64,000 nucleotides of DNA from Marinobacter adhaerens HP15 (GCF_000166295.1 NC_017506.1:310001-374000), one strand, 5' to 3'. Positions 20,379 through 29,392 are shown, counted from the first letter of the stretch. Program-made: numbers and translations. The notes: a model not told the origin generated them from the sequence alone.

Positions 20379-21110
20379 ATGAAGTTTCCAGAACCGCTGG
20401 TTGAAGGCCGGCTTATCCGCCGCTACAAACGCTTTCTGGCAGACGTGCGTCTGCCGGATGGTTCAGAAATTACGGCCCATTGTCCGAACACCGGCTCCAT
20501 GCTTGGCTGTCAGCCGGAGGATGCCCGAGTCTGGCTTAGCCATAGCGATAATCCCAAGCGCAAACTCCAGTACACCTGGGAGTTGGTGGAAACCTCGCCC
20601 GGGCAACTGGCCTGCGTGAACACCGCCCGGCCGAACAGCCAGGCCCGGGCGGCCGTGCAGGCCGGCACCGTGGTGGAGCTGGCCGGCTATTCCGAGTGCC
20701 GCGCCGAGGTTAAGTATGGTTCGGAGAAGAGCCGGATCGACCTGCTGCTTTCCGGCCATGACACCGCGGCCGATGCCTGGGTGGAGGTCAAGAATGTCAC
20801 GCTGGCGGAAGATGCTCAGGGTTTTTTCCCCGATGCGGTGACCGAGCGCGGCCAGAAGCATCTGCGGGAGCTGATTGCCCAGGTTGAGCAGGGCGATCGC
20901 GCGGTGCTGTTTTTCGTGGTGAATCACACCGGCATTCAAACCGTTCGCCCGGCGGACCATATTGATCGAAAATACGGTGAATTACTGCGGGAGGCCTGCG
21001 ATGCTGGCGTGGAAGTGATCGCCTATCGTGCCGATCTGAGCGAGAGCGACGGCACGCCAACAGGTGTGTTGACCCTGACCGAATCGGTGCCCGTTATTCT
21101 GGAAGTCTGA
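20379..21110 (+). CDS. sfsA: SfsA family DNA-binding/regulatory protein
   Basis: A 243-residue SfsA protein, first described as a stimulator of sugar fermentation in E. coli. Molecular role is unsettled; it has a nucleic-acid-binding N-terminal part and a nuclease-like fold. Signatures are [30 protein letters not shown] and [20 protein letters not shown] followed by [11 protein letters not shown]. The start ATG 20379 has CGGAG five bases upstream; a TTG at 20364 is less likely. Its stop region overlaps the converging Rieske gene by 17 bp. Confidence 0.93.
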   Translation: MKFPEPLVEGRLIRRYKRFLADVRLPDGSEITAHCPNTGSMLGCQPEDARVWLSHSDNPKRKLQYTWELVETSPGQLACVNTARPNSQARAAVQAGTVVELAGYSECRAEVKYGSEKSRIDLLLSGHDTAADAWVEVKNVTLAEDAQGFFPDAVTERGQKHLRELIAQVEQGDRAVLFFVVNHTGIQTVRPADHIDRKYGELLREACDAGVEVIAYRADLSESDGTPTGVLTLTESVPVILEV

Positions 21111-21465
21111 CCTCAATCTGGCCGTCCCGCTCCCGCAGGTCCAGCTGGGTGAGCGCATCGCCCTGGCAGGGCCCGGCAATGCATTCGCCGTCTGAGGGCT
21201 TGAACAGGGCGCCGTGGGTGGAACACTGGATAAACAGGTTGTCGGAATCCATGAACCGGCCGGGCATCCAGTTCAGTTCAACGCCCAGATGCGGGCAGAT
21301 GTTCAGGTAGGCGCGGGGCGTGCCACCGTCCAGAAACAGGAACCCGGTCAGCGGCATGCCTGCCGGCTCCCGGGCCTTCTCCCGGAGCCGGAATTCCACG
21401 AATTGGCCCGGTGTCAGCTTGGAGGCCGGACAGACGGGCTGCCAGGTATGCGGGACGCTGCTCAT
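21094..21465 (-). CDS. Small Rieske [2Fe-2S] protein
   Basis: A 123-residue stand-alone Rieske ferredoxin-like protein. Cluster ligands are complete: CPHLGVEL and CSTHGALF supply two Cys and two His. It has no signal peptide, so it is probably cytoplasmic. No oxygenase or nitrite-reductase partner is adjacent, and the redox partner is unknown. Its start overlaps the stop of the pentapeptide-repeat gene by 4 bp, so the two are co-transcribed. Confidence 0.9.
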   Translation of the reverse strand: MSSVPHTWQPVCPASKLTPGQFVEFRLREKAREPAGMPLTGFLFLDGGTPRAYLNICPHLGVELNWMPGRFMDSDNLFIQCSTHGALFKPSDGECIAGPCQGDALTQLDLRERDGQIEVRLPE

Positions 21466-21830
21466 TTCGGCAAGATCGTGTATCGCATGCGGGTCCCGTG
21501 ATTCAGGGACATGACGATCTCATCGGCGTCCAGGCGATGCGGAAAATAGCAGCCGGAAATCTTGGCGCTGGCAATACTGGAGCCTTCCATTCTGGATTTC
21601 GAGAAGTCGACACCTCGCAGGTCGGCGCCCCGGAAGTAGGCGTGGCGGAAATCCAGCCCCTTGGCATCCATTCCCCTGAGATCCAGACCCCGGAAATCGC
21701 CATGGGCGAAACTGGGTAACTCTGCAAGCTTTGCCTTTTCAGCATTGAACGCCTGCATGTCTTCGCTACGAAGAATATCGTAGAGCGGGTGACTGATCTG
21801 ATGTACTTCGTGTTCGCTTTTATCGTCCAT
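21462..21830 (-). CDS. Pentapeptide-repeat protein
   Basis: A 122-residue soluble protein. Residues about 45-85 are a short right-handed beta-helix of A(D/N)LxX-type pentapeptides: DFRGL, DLRGM, GLDFR, YFRGA, DLRGV, DFSKS. Short repeats like this have no reliable functional assignment; longer ones can mimic DNA. The start MDDKSEHEVHQI at 21828-21830 is chosen because upstream in-frame residues look like non-coding sequence. It is coupled to the Rieske gene downstream, suggesting a shared task, but nothing in the sequence says which. Confidence 0.8.
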   Translation of the reverse strand: MDDKSEHEVHQISHPLYDILRSEDMQAFNAEKAKLAELPSFAHGDFRGLDLRGMDAKGLDFRHAYFRGADLRGVDFSKSRMEGSSIASAKISGCYFPHRLDADEIVMSLNHGTRMRYTILPK

Positions 21831-21870
21831 ATCGAACCTCGCGCTCGCCAGTGGGAGCCAGTTGTTGTTC

Positions 21871-23457
21871 TTAGTCGGCCTTGCCGCCGGGGATACCCAG
21901 ATGTTGGCGGATCCGGTCGGCCACCGCCTCTGCCACATGCTCCTGGTCAGTGTGCAGGTGGATGGTGTGGCTCTTCTCCTCCGCGGTTAACGGTTCAAAC
22001 CAGGTTTGCTGGGCGTCCAGCAATTCCTCGGTTGCCTCGGAGGCATCGCCCTTGCGATTGCGGATCCACTCCCGGCGCAGATCTTCCGGCGCCTCGCAAT
22101 GGATCAGGGCAAAGGGCACACCCTGATCTTCGGCTATCGATGCCAGCAGGGCCCGCTCTTTCTGTTTCAGGCTGGCGGCGTCCACAATCACCGGGAAACC
22201 GGCTGCCAGAACGTGACTGGCAAGCTCCGCCAGCCGCTGATAGGTTTTCTCTGTCGCTTCCTCGGTGTACAGATTGCCACCGGTCGGTGAGCGGGAGCTG
22301 TCGAGTGGGGCCAGTCCGTGCAGGCGCTTGCGCTCGACATCGGAGCGCAGGCGTATCAGCCCCAGTTCATTGGCCATGGCGGCGCTGACGCAGGTCTTGC
22401 CGCTGGCGGACAGCCCGGTGGTTGCCAGCAGATAGTGATTCGGAATAGTGCCGTAATCCTCGGCCAGCTGGGCGTAGGCTCGATAGCGCTGCATCAAGTC
22501 GGCTTTTTCAGCATCGGTGAGCCCCGGGTTCCCCATGGTAAACAGGGCGATCTTGGCGCGCACCATAGCCCGGTATGCCTTATAAAGCGGCAACAAGGGC
22601 AGGGCTTCGAAGTCGTCGCGGTATTCCAGATACGTATTGAGCACCTGGTTGGCAAGGGCGCTTTCCCCACGGGACTCCAGATCCATCAACAGGAACGCGA
22701 GATCGTTGATCACGTCGATCCAGCGGAACGGTTCGTTGAACTCAATGCAGTCGAAAACCGTTACCGCGTCCTTGAAGCGGGTGATATTGGCGAGATGGAG
22801 GTCGCCATGGCATTCCCGCACCATGCCGCTGTCGCGACGACGGGCAATCAGCTCCCGGTGGCGCTCGAAGGTGGATTCGGTCCAGGCCTGGAGGTTGTCC
22901 AGCTGCATGAGCAGATCCGAATCGTCAATCATCGGCCGGATCTGGTCGAAATTTTCCTGCATGGCGGCGAACACGGCTTCCGGAGTGCCAAGCGGCTTGT
23001 CGTCCGGCACAGGCGGTAGCTGCTCATGGAAGGCCGCGACCTGACGGGCCAGGTCCGTGAGTGGTTCTGGCGTCAGCTTTCCCTGTTCCTGCAGGCGATC
23101 GAAGAGATGCTCCTGGCCGAACTGACGCATCTTGATGGCGTATTCGAAGGCTTCTCCCTCCCCACCGAGGATGGGGTTGTCGGGCGTGCCGGTGATGGGT
23201 ACCACCTCCAGATACAGTTTGTCGGCCAGTCGCCGATTGAGCCTGAGCTCCTCCTCGCAGAAATGCTTTCGGCGATCGAGGGTGGAGAAGTTCAGGAAGC
23301 CGAAATCCATGGGCTTCTTGATCTTGTAGGCGTAGTCACCGGTCAGGATCACCTGTGAGATGTGAGTTTCGATAACCTGGAAACCATCGACAGGATGGTC
23401 GTACAGGTCTGGATTCTGCATGGCCAGAATCAGATTGCCTGGGGATGTCTCACTCAC
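21871..23457 (-). CDS. Aminoglycoside-phosphotransferase-like kinase fused to P-loop ATPase
   Basis: A 528-residue two-domain protein. The N-terminal half is APH/choline-kinase-like: an N-lobe with ILTGDYAYKIKKPMDFGFLNF, then Brenner's motif HGDLHLANI near residue 217 and a DFD-like VFDCIEFNE. The C-terminal half has a kinase P-loop, TTGLSASGKT, near residue 345 and a zeta-toxin/polynucleotide-kinase-like layout. This fusion is widespread but uncharacterised; it is normally named bifunctional aminoglycoside phosphotransferase/ATP-binding protein. There is no reason to infer drug resistance. Its stop lies 40 bp before the pentapeptide gene, so it may head that operon. Confidence 0.85.
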   Translation of the reverse strand: MSETSPGNLILAMQNPDLYDHPVDGFQVIETHISQVILTGDYAYKIKKPMDFGFLNFSTLDRRKHFCEEELRLNRRLADKLYLEVVPITGTPDNPILGGEGEAFEYAIKMRQFGQEHLFDRLQEQGKLTPEPLTDLARQVAAFHEQLPPVPDDKPLGTPEAVFAAMQENFDQIRPMIDDSDLLMQLDNLQAWTESTFERHRELIARRRDSGMVRECHGDLHLANITRFKDAVTVFDCIEFNEPFRWIDVINDLAFLLMDLESRGESALANQVLNTYLEYRDDFEALPLLPLYKAYRAMVRAKIALFTMGNPGLTDAEKADLMQRYRAYAQLAEDYGTIPNHYLLATTGLSASGKTCVSAAMANELGLIRLRSDVERKRLHGLAPLDSSRSPTGGNLYTEEATEKTYQRLAELASHVLAAGFPVIVDAASLKQKERALLASIAEDQGVPFALIHCEAPEDLRREWIRNRKGDASEATEELLDAQQTWFEPLTAEEKSHTIHLHTDQEHVAEAVADRIRQHLGIPGGKAD

Positions 23458-23578
23458 CGTGCTCTCCTCGCGTTCCCTGAACCCATTGATTTTTCTTGCT
23501 CTATCATAACGGGCAGATTACAGAAATAACACACGGATGGCCTGCCTTCCTCACCGCTCCCTTCGTTATAATCGCGGC

Positions 23579-25909
23579 ATGAAAAAATCCAAAGCATCTT
23601 CCAGCCCCAGGCGAAAGCCCTCCAGACGTTCCTCCAACAATGGTCGCCGGCCGTGGTTCTGGCGTTTTATGTTCCGGTTATGTGCCATCGGTCTCGTTTT
23701 GCTGGCTGGCTGGATGGTTTACCTCGATGCCGTGGTGACCTCCCGTTTCGAGGGCCGGCGTTTCGAGGTTCCGTCCCGGGTTTACGCGCGCCCTCTGGAG
23801 CTTTTCGATGGCGCCAGCGTCAGTGCCGGTGCCCTGGAGAGGGAACTGAGCCTCTCCGGTTTCCGTAAGGGTGACGGCAGGAAATCCGGCAGTTACCAGC
23901 GCACGGGCAATCGCTTTGTGATCAGTACCCGGGGCTTTTCCTTCCCGGACGGCGATGAACCCAGGCGCAGGATCTCACTGATCATATCTGGCGATCGGGT
24001 TCAGGGCTTTTCGGTGATTGAAGGCGATAATGCCCCGATTGTGCGGCTTGAGCCGGCGCAGATTGGCGGCATCTACCCGGCGCACAAGGAGGACCGGGTG
24101 CTGGTTCAGCTGGATGAAGTGCCGGCCCTGTTGCCCACCACTCTGATGGCGGTGGAGGATCGTAATTTCTACGACCATTTCGGCATCGCGCCACTTTCTA
24201 TTGGCCGGGCCATGCTTGCCAACATCCAGGCCGGGCGCATCGTTCAGGGTGGCAGCACGCTGACCCAACAATTGGTGAAAAACTTCTTCCTGACTCGAGA
24301 GCAGACGCTGGTGAGAAAGGCCAACGAAGCCCTGATGTCGGTGCTCCTGGAGTTGCACTATGAAAAAGACGATATCCTCGAAACCTATCTGAACGAGGTC
24401 TACCTCGGACAAGCCGGTACGCGCAGCATTCATGGTTTCGGTCTTGCCAGCCAGTTCTATTTTGGCGAATCCCTCAAGGATCTGGATGTGCACCAGATCG
24501 CGTTGCTGGTGGGCATGGTCAAAGGCCCCAGTTACTACAATCCGCGCCGCCACCCGGAGCGCGCAACCGAGCGGCGGAATCTGGTGATTTCTGAAATGGA
24601 ACAGGCCGGCCTCATTGAGCCGGGGCGCGCGTCCAGGGCGCGTGGATTGCCGCTGGGCGTCAGTGAGCGCCCGTCGTATTCGGAAAATCGGTACCCGGCC
24701 TATATCGATCTGGTCCGGCGACACCTTGCCCGCGATTACAAGGAGGAGGATCTGCGCAGTGAAGGTTTGCGGATTTTCACGACCCTGAACCCGGCGATCC
24801 AGTACGCGGCAGAGTATGCGGTAACCGATACCCTTCCGAGGCTGGGCGGTGGGCAGAATGCCGAGGCGCTGGAAGCCACCCTGGTAGTCACTGCGAAGGA
24901 TTCCGGGGAAGTGCTGGCACTTGTGGGTGGCCGGGACCCGCAATTTGCTGGATTCAACCGGGCACTGGATGCCAACCGTCCCATCGGGTCGTTGATCAAG
25001 CCGTTTATCTATCTGTCGGCGTTGCAGGAGCCGGAGAGGTATACCCTGACCACACCGGTGCTGGATAAGAGCTTTACCCTGGAATTCGACGATGGCAAAC
25101 GCTGGCAGCCCAAGAACTACGATGGCGAGGAGCGGGGCGAAGTACCCCTGCACAAGGCCCTGTCCCACTCTTACAACCTGCCTGCCGTGCGTGTCGGGCT
25201 GGATATCGGAGTGGATCGGGTGCAGGAGACGCTGACAGCGTTCGGAGTCGATACCCCGATTTCCCGTTATCCTTCGATGCTTCTGGGCTCGGTTTCCATG
25301 AGCCCGGTGACCGTGGCGCAGATCTATCAGGGGCTGGCGACATCCGGCTTCAATACGCCGCTGCGCACGATCCGTGAAGTCACGGACGCCGGCGGTGAGG
25401 CGCTATCCCGTTACAGTCTTGAAGTTGAGCAAGTGGCCGATCCCGCCGCCGTGCACCTGGTGCAATACGCCATGCAGGAAACCATGCAGGAGGGGACAGG
25501 ACGCTCTGCCTATTACACTGTGCCTGAAGAGCTCAGTCTTGCCGGCAAGACCGGCACCACCGATGATGGTCGGGACTCCTGGTTTGCCGGGTTCAGTGGC
25601 GACCTGCTTGCGGTGGCCTGGGTTGGGCGGGATGATAACGGGCCAACTTCACTGACCGGGGCCAGTGGCGCTCTGCCGGTGTGGTCGAGGTTTATGGCGC
25701 AGGTTCCCCAGCACGGCTTCTCGCCGGTGGTACCCGACGGGGTCAGTTATCACTGGGTGAATTCGGAGCGGCAGGCACTCACAGACGAATACTGCGACAA
25801 TGCCCGTCTGCTGCCCTACATTGCTGGCAGTGAACCCACGCAGACAATTTCATGCTCCGGAACTCTGGAACGTCGAATCCGGGGTTGGTTTGAAGGACTG
25901 TTTCAATGA
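23579..25909 (+). CDS. mrcB: Penicillin-binding protein 1B (bifunctional transglycosylase/transpeptidase)
   Basis: Polymerises and cross-links peptidoglycan at the periplasmic face. A short basic cytoplasmic tail leads into one membrane span (about residues 30-50). The GT51 transglycosylase has VEDRNFYDHFGI with the catalytic Glu and GGSTLTQQLVKNFFL. The transpeptidase has SLIKP with the active Ser, SHSYN and KTGTTDDGRDSWFAGF. The start MKKSKASSSPRRK at 23579 gives 776 residues; an in-frame ATG at 23537 adds an unlikely leader. There is no clear ribosome-binding site, and TATAAT at 23567-23572 lies very close. The stop overlaps the next gene by 4 bp. Confidence 0.95.
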   Translation: MKKSKASSSPRRKPSRRSSNNGRRPWFWRFMFRLCAIGLVLLAGWMVYLDAVVTSRFEGRRFEVPSRVYARPLELFDGASVSAGALERELSLSGFRKGDGRKSGSYQRTGNRFVISTRGFSFPDGDEPRRRISLIISGDRVQGFSVIEGDNAPIVRLEPAQIGGIYPAHKEDRVLVQLDEVPALLPTTLMAVEDRNFYDHFGIAPLSIGRAMLANIQAGRIVQGGSTLTQQLVKNFFLTREQTLVRKANEALMSVLLELHYEKDDILETYLNEVYLGQAGTRSIHGFGLASQFYFGESLKDLDVHQIALLVGMVKGPSYYNPRRHPERATERRNLVISEMEQAGLIEPGRASRARGLPLGVSERPSYSENRYPAYIDLVRRHLARDYKEEDLRSEGLRIFTTLNPAIQYAAEYAVTDTLPRLGGGQNAEALEATLVVTAKDSGEVLALVGGRDPQFAGFNRALDANRPIGSLIKPFIYLSALQEPERYTLTTPVLDKSFTLEFDDGKRWQPKNYDGEERGEVPLHKALSHSYNLPAVRVGLDIGVDRVQETLTAFGVDTPISRYPSMLLGSVSMSPVTVAQIYQGLATSGFNTPLRTIREVTDAGGEALSRYSLEVEQVADPAAVHLVQYAMQETMQEGTGRSAYYTVPEELSLAGKTGTTDDGRDSWFAGFSGDLLAVAWVGRDDNGPTSLTGASGALPVWSRFMAQVPQHGFSPVVPDGVSYHWVNSERQALTDEYCDNARLLPYIAGSEPTQTISCSGTLERRIRGWFEGLFQ

Positions 25910-26502
25910 TTGACCGACTTTCGTTAAGGACTGCCCTGATCGCCACGCTGCTGTCCGTGGCTGGTTGTGCTTCCGGGCCAGGAGGTGGAATCTACGTGCC
26001 GATCGGCAGTGAGCCGGCCAAGGCGCCCGAACCACCCAGAACCAGTACTGATAGCGAAGAAAGCGAAGCCCCCGTGTGGCGCAAGAGCGAACAGCCAGAG
26101 GCGGCTCCGGAAACGGCGGCTCCGGAAACCCGGGAACCGGCCCGGTCCAGCTCCCCTAGCTATCGGGAAACCGGGGATGGGCTCTCACCGGCGGCGCTCA
26201 GCCTGGTACGTGAGGCCGATCAGCTGTTGGCCCAAGGTAACGTCTCTGGCGCTATCGCACGCCTCGAACGCGCACAGCGGATCGCCCCCCGATCTGCCGA
26301 GGTGTATTTCAAATTGTCCGAGGCCTATGTGGCGGGCAATCAGTTGGGCTCAGCGGAGCAGTTCACCTTGAAGGGGTTGTCCCTGGCGGGAAGTGATATT
26401 CGGCTGCAGAGAGCCGGCTGGCTGTTGCTGGCGGATATTCGCCGGGCTCGAGGTAATGTGGCAGGTGCGGATCAGGCCGAGGAAAGGGCCGCCGCACTCT
26501 AA
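25906..26502 (+). CDS. TPR lipoprotein, probable PBP1b activator (LpoP-like)
   Basis: A 198-residue outer-membrane lipoprotein candidate. The signal peptide ends in lipobox LSVAGC (Cys about residue 21). A Pro/Glu/Ala-rich disordered linker spans about 25-95. Two or three tetratricopeptide repeats follow (ADQLLAQGNVSGAIARLERA, then PRSAEVYFKLSEAYVAGNQ). It is translationally coupled to mrcB. As I recall, P. aeruginosa encodes the TPR lipoprotein LpoP next to mrcB and it is needed for PBP1b function. Same position, size and architecture support the same role here. Confidence 0.8.
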   Translation: MIDRLSLRTALIATLLSVAGCASGPGGGIYVPIGSEPAKAPEPPRTSTDSEESEAPVWRKSEQPEAAPETAAPETREPARSSSPSYRETGDGLSPAALSLVREADQLLAQGNVSGAIARLERAQRIAPRSAEVYFKLSEAYVAGNQLGSAEQFTLKGLSLAGSDIRLQRAGWLLLADIRRARGNVAGADQAEERAAAL

Positions 26503-26512
26503 CTGTTTCTTG

Positions 26513-26553
26513 CCTGGCAGTCGGTCCCTGTTGTTCAGCGACCGACTGCCAGG
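26513..26553. terminator. Bidirectional hairpin between convergent genes
   Basis: A perfect 13-bp inverted repeat, CCTGGCAGTCGGT and ACCGACTGCCAGG, with a 15-nt loop fills the 59-bp gap between two convergent genes. No long T-run follows, so it may act by stabilising 3' ends or as a weak terminator. Confidence 0.5.
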
Positions 26554-26561
26554 ACAGGTGC

Positions 26562-27497
26562 TTATTCGACGAGAGGAATCAGCTCGGCTTCGGTTGTCTG
26601 GTTGGCAACAACCTCAAGGCTCTGTGTTCCCTCGAAGTCAAGGTTGTCATCCTCCTCGTTGTTGTCCTCCTGGCAGCTGTAACTGATGGTGTAGTTACCC
26701 TCTGGCAGGAATGCTGCCGTATAGCTGTAGAGGCTAGATTCATCATCGAGCTCAACCGGCACGATCATTAGAGGGTTGCCTTCCTCATTGTTGACGTTCA
26801 GGTCTGAGGTTTCGGCATTCTCACCAGAGAAGACGTAAACAGCACCGGTGTACTGACAATCAGCCAGATTCTCATCCGCCATACGGGTGGACGTTATCTG
26901 GGCAACATCGACCTGGCCACTGATAGAGCCAACCTCAAGGTTGTTGACCAGTCTCAGGGACGGTTTCAGCATATAGTCGGCCAGGGCCTTACCCTGAGGG
27001 TCGACGATGGACTTGCGCACGTCAAAGTCGATGGTGAAGTTGGTGGTTGTGTCTGCGGCCACCAGGAATTCACCCTTAAGCTTGAGGCCACTTTGCTCGC
27101 CAGACGGAACTGCCAGTGAGTACTCGCTGTCGCCTGTAGATTCGCGCTTCACAAACGAATTATCCGTGTCGACAATCAGTCGAAGCTCGGTGTAGGTGCC
27201 GGCAGGTACTTCTTCATCTGTAATCAGAGGTTCGCTCAGGCCACCCTGAAGATCCAGCAGATTCACCTGTTCGAAGCCTTCAAGGGGAAATTCCACCCAT
27301 TGTCCTTCCTCGGGTTTTAAACGAATTTCCGTGAAAGCAATGGTGACATTGCTCAGGTCCATGGCCGGAGCGTCGGTAATACCAAAGGACACTGTTCCGG
27401 TGCCCGAGGACGCTGAACTGTCGCTACCACTGCCACCACAGGCCGCCATGCCCGCAGCAAGAGTTGAAATGGCAATAAGTTGAACCGAACGTTTCAT
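26562..27497 (-). CDS. DUF4382-type lipoprotein
   Basis: A 311-residue secreted lipoprotein. The signal peptide ends with MAAC (lipidated Cys near residue 21), followed by a Gly/Ser-rich linker. The DUF4382 part starts TVSFGITDAPAMDLSNVTIAF and includes LRLIVDTDNSFV; it is predicted all-beta. The second half is Asp/Glu-rich, giving an acidic protein. The ATG at 27495-27497 has an excellent GGAGG seven bases upstream, unlike the in-frame TTG at 27509. Function unknown. It is divergent from the ECF sigma gene; the 224-bp gap between them could hold sigma-controlled promoters. Confidence 0.8.
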   Translation of the reverse strand: MKRSVQLIAISTLAAGMAACGGSGSDSSASSGTGTVSFGITDAPAMDLSNVTIAFTEIRLKPEEGQWVEFPLEGFEQVNLLDLQGGLSEPLITDEEVPAGTYTELRLIVDTDNSFVKRESTGDSEYSLAVPSGEQSGLKLKGEFLVAADTTTNFTIDFDVRKSIVDPQGKALADYMLKPSLRLVNNLEVGSISGQVDVAQITSTRMADENLADCQYTGAVYVFSGENAETSDLNVNNEEGNPLMIVPVELDDESSLYSYTAAFLPEGNYTISYSCQEDNNEEDDNLDFEGTQSLEVVANQTTEAELIPLVE

Positions 27498-27721
27498 ATA
27501 AACCTCCAAGGTTTATTTGCTGGACTCATAGCGAAGCAACATCGCTACCTGACTCCACCCTCACGCTGCGGTAGAGGGCAGAGTTCCGGAAATTTTGTTA
27601 ACGTTCCCTAATGTCCGGGCAACCGGTGAATCGTCAGATCGGGAACGCGGCCAATGCATCAGCCCGGCGACTTGAGATAGACTGCGCCGCTGGCATGAAC
27701 CCACGCAGGTAAACAACGGCT

Positions 27722-28309
27722 TTGGCAATTTTTCCTTTCAAGCCCTCGAAGTCCCGGCGTTTTGACGCTCTGGTGCGGCCTCATCTGGATGCGATGTACC
27801 GGTTTGCTTACCGTCTGGCGGGTCAGCAACAGGATGCTGAGGATCTGGTTCAGGATGTGGTGGTCAAGCTATTCCCAAAGCTTGATGAGCTGGAAAGCGT
27901 TGACCAGCTAAGGCCCTGGCTGAATCGGGTGCTCTACAGGCAGTTTATTGATCAGGTGCGGCGTAAGAACCGACAGAGTGACCGCCCGTTGACGGAGCTG
28001 GTCGGCAGTGAAAGCCAGGCCGATTGGCTGGACAGCCTCGAATCCGACAGTGTTGGCCCGGATCTGCAACTGGAGCAGTCGCGCCTTGGACCGGCGTTGG
28101 ATCGGGTCATGATGACTCTGACGCCCGATCAGCGAACTCTTTTGTTGCTTCATGATGTGGACGGCTGGCGCCAGGAAGACATCGCGGAGGTGCTGGACAT
28201 CCCGTTGGGAACCGTGAAATCGCGATTGCACAGGTGTCGGGCCGCCCTGCGAAAGAAATTGCAGCGGGAGCTGGAACCAACCGAGCCGGCCGGACGTGTG
28301 GGGGAGTGA
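27722..28309 (+). CDS. ECF-family RNA polymerase sigma factor
   Basis: A 195-residue group IV sigma factor. Region 2 contains YRFAYRLAGQQQDAEDLVQDV and the -10-reading helix. Region 4 has LTPDQRTLLLLHDVDGWRQEDIAEVL and IPLGTVKSRLHRCRAALRKKL. It begins at TTG 27722 with no strong ribosome-binding site, so the exact start is uncertain. It heads a four-gene unit with a zinc-finger anti-sigma gene, a small secreted protein and a TPR-barrel protein. The inducing signal cannot be read from sequence; the membrane/secreted partners suggest an envelope cue. Confidence 0.92.
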   Translation: MAIFPFKPSKSRRFDALVRPHLDAMYRFAYRLAGQQQDAEDLVQDVVVKLFPKLDELESVDQLRPWLNRVLYRQFIDQVRRKNRQSDRPLTELVGSESQADWLDSLESDSVGPDLQLEQSRLGPALDRVMMTLTPDQRTLLLLHDVDGWRQEDIAEVLDIPLGTVKSRLHRCRAALRKKLQRELEPTEPAGRVGE

Positions 28310-28319
28310 GGTGAAGACA

Positions 28320-29021
28320 ATGTCCTGCAATGAAATCCGGGTGGATCTACCCGCCTACATCAACAATGAGCTTTCCGCCCCCGCCCGTGACCGGGTGCAG
28401 GAGCACGTTGCTGCCTGCACGTCGTGCAGAGAGAGGCTTGCCTCGGAGCGGTCTCTGAACCGGGCGTTGCAGGAGCAATTCAGAGTCCCTGGGCCTTCCC
28501 CTGATTTTCACAGCCGTGTTTTGTCCTCTGCCCGAGGCGAAGCCAAACCGGAGTCCGGATGGAGTCACGGGGCACTGGGTGGCGCCATTGCGGCGGCTCT
28601 TGCCCTGGGTATCGGCCTGGGCTTTCTGTTCCAGCCCGATGATGTGACTGACAGCGCCCAGCCTGTTGTCGTGTCCTCGGCGTCCTCGGAGAGTGCCGCT
28701 GAAGAGTCGGCAAACGGGATTGCCGAACCTGTTGAGAAAACCGTGCGCCTTGCCTTCCGTTCGGGTGAGGCTCTGGAAAACGTTACGCTTACCCTTGAGC
28801 TGCCACCGAATGTGGAACTGGCTTCCTGGCCAGGGCATCGGGAGCTTAGCTGGCAGGTGAGCCTGAATGCCGGGGAGAACGTTTTGTCGCTGCCCCTGAA
28901 GCTCCTCTTTCCCGGTGCCGGTGAGTTGGTGGCCCGACTGGACACCGGAGATCGCCAGAAAACCTTTCGGGCCCCGATTCCCGAATATCCACAACGCTCG
29001 GTCGAGGATCCCGAATCATGA
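28320..29021 (+). CDS. Anti-sigma factor with zinc-finger domain
   Basis: A 233-residue single-pass membrane protein that should hold the upstream sigma inactive. The N-terminal anti-sigma domain has the conserved HVAACTSCRERL (HxxxCxxC) near residue 30. One hydrophobic segment (ALGGAIAAALALGIGLGFLF, about residues 83-102) separates a cytoplasmic and a periplasmic part. The periplasmic part looks beta-rich (VTLTLELPPNVELASWPGH). The start is taken as ATG 28320; GTG 28311 or 28296 is also possible, and the latter overlaps the sigma gene. It overlaps the next gene by 4 bp. Confidence 0.85.
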   Translation: MSCNEIRVDLPAYINNELSAPARDRVQEHVAACTSCRERLASERSLNRALQEQFRVPGPSPDFHSRVLSSARGEAKPESGWSHGALGGAIAAALALGIGLGFLFQPDDVTDSAQPVVVSSASSESAAEESANGIAEPVEKTVRLAFRSGEALENVTLTLELPPNVELASWPGHRELSWQVSLNAGENVLSLPLKLLFPGAGELVARLDTGDRQKTFRAPIPEYPQRSVEDPES

Positions 29022-29392
29022 CAGGTTGCAGGTTCGTATTGAGTGCCAGGCTGGTCGGATTGCTGATGTTGGGGTTTTGGGTCCCGGCGACAACACTGGC
29101 TAATGATGATCTGGATGTTACCATGCGCATGGTGACTGACGACGCAGAACTCACCGATTCGGTCGTGCGGGAAATCGAGTTGCCCCGCGCTGTCGAAAAA
29201 CCCGAGAATCCGGGTGAGTCTGGCTCTCGCGGGCTGGATGCGGCGAGTGAAGCCCGAGAAAGGGGGCGCGAGTTTGGTGAGTCCATGTCCGAAAAAGCCA
29301 GGCAATCCCGGGAGCTGATCAAGGGTAAGCCTGAGTTACCGGAGCGGCCGGAACGCCCAGAGCTGCCGGATGCACCAGGGCTGGATCGCTGA
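29018..29392 (+). CDS. Small secreted protein with proline-rich tail (unknown)
   Basis: A 124-residue protein I do not recognise. A signal peptide (about 1-28, ending TTLAN) is followed by an acidic, then a highly charged helical middle. The C-terminus is a Pro-Glu/Arg repeat (PELPERPERPELPDAP). It is translationally coupled to the anti-sigma gene, so it is probably part of the same signalling unit. It could be periplasmic and span or bind the envelope. Confidence 0.65.
   Translation: MTGCRFVLSARLVGLLMLGFWVPATTLANDDLDVTMRMVTDDAELTDSVVREIELPRAVEKPENPGESGSRGLDAASEARERGREFGESMSEKARQSRELIKGKPELPERPERPELPDAPGLDR

Noticed and set aside
21871..23457. Aminoglycoside resistance gene
   Set aside because: Only the kinase fold is shared; the fusion with a P-loop domain and its chromosomal context point to an unrelated housekeeping role.
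27600..27721. An ECF-type autoregulatory promoter (GGAAC near 27642) before the sigma gene
   Set aside because: No matching -10 element at a convincing distance, so it was not listed as a feature.
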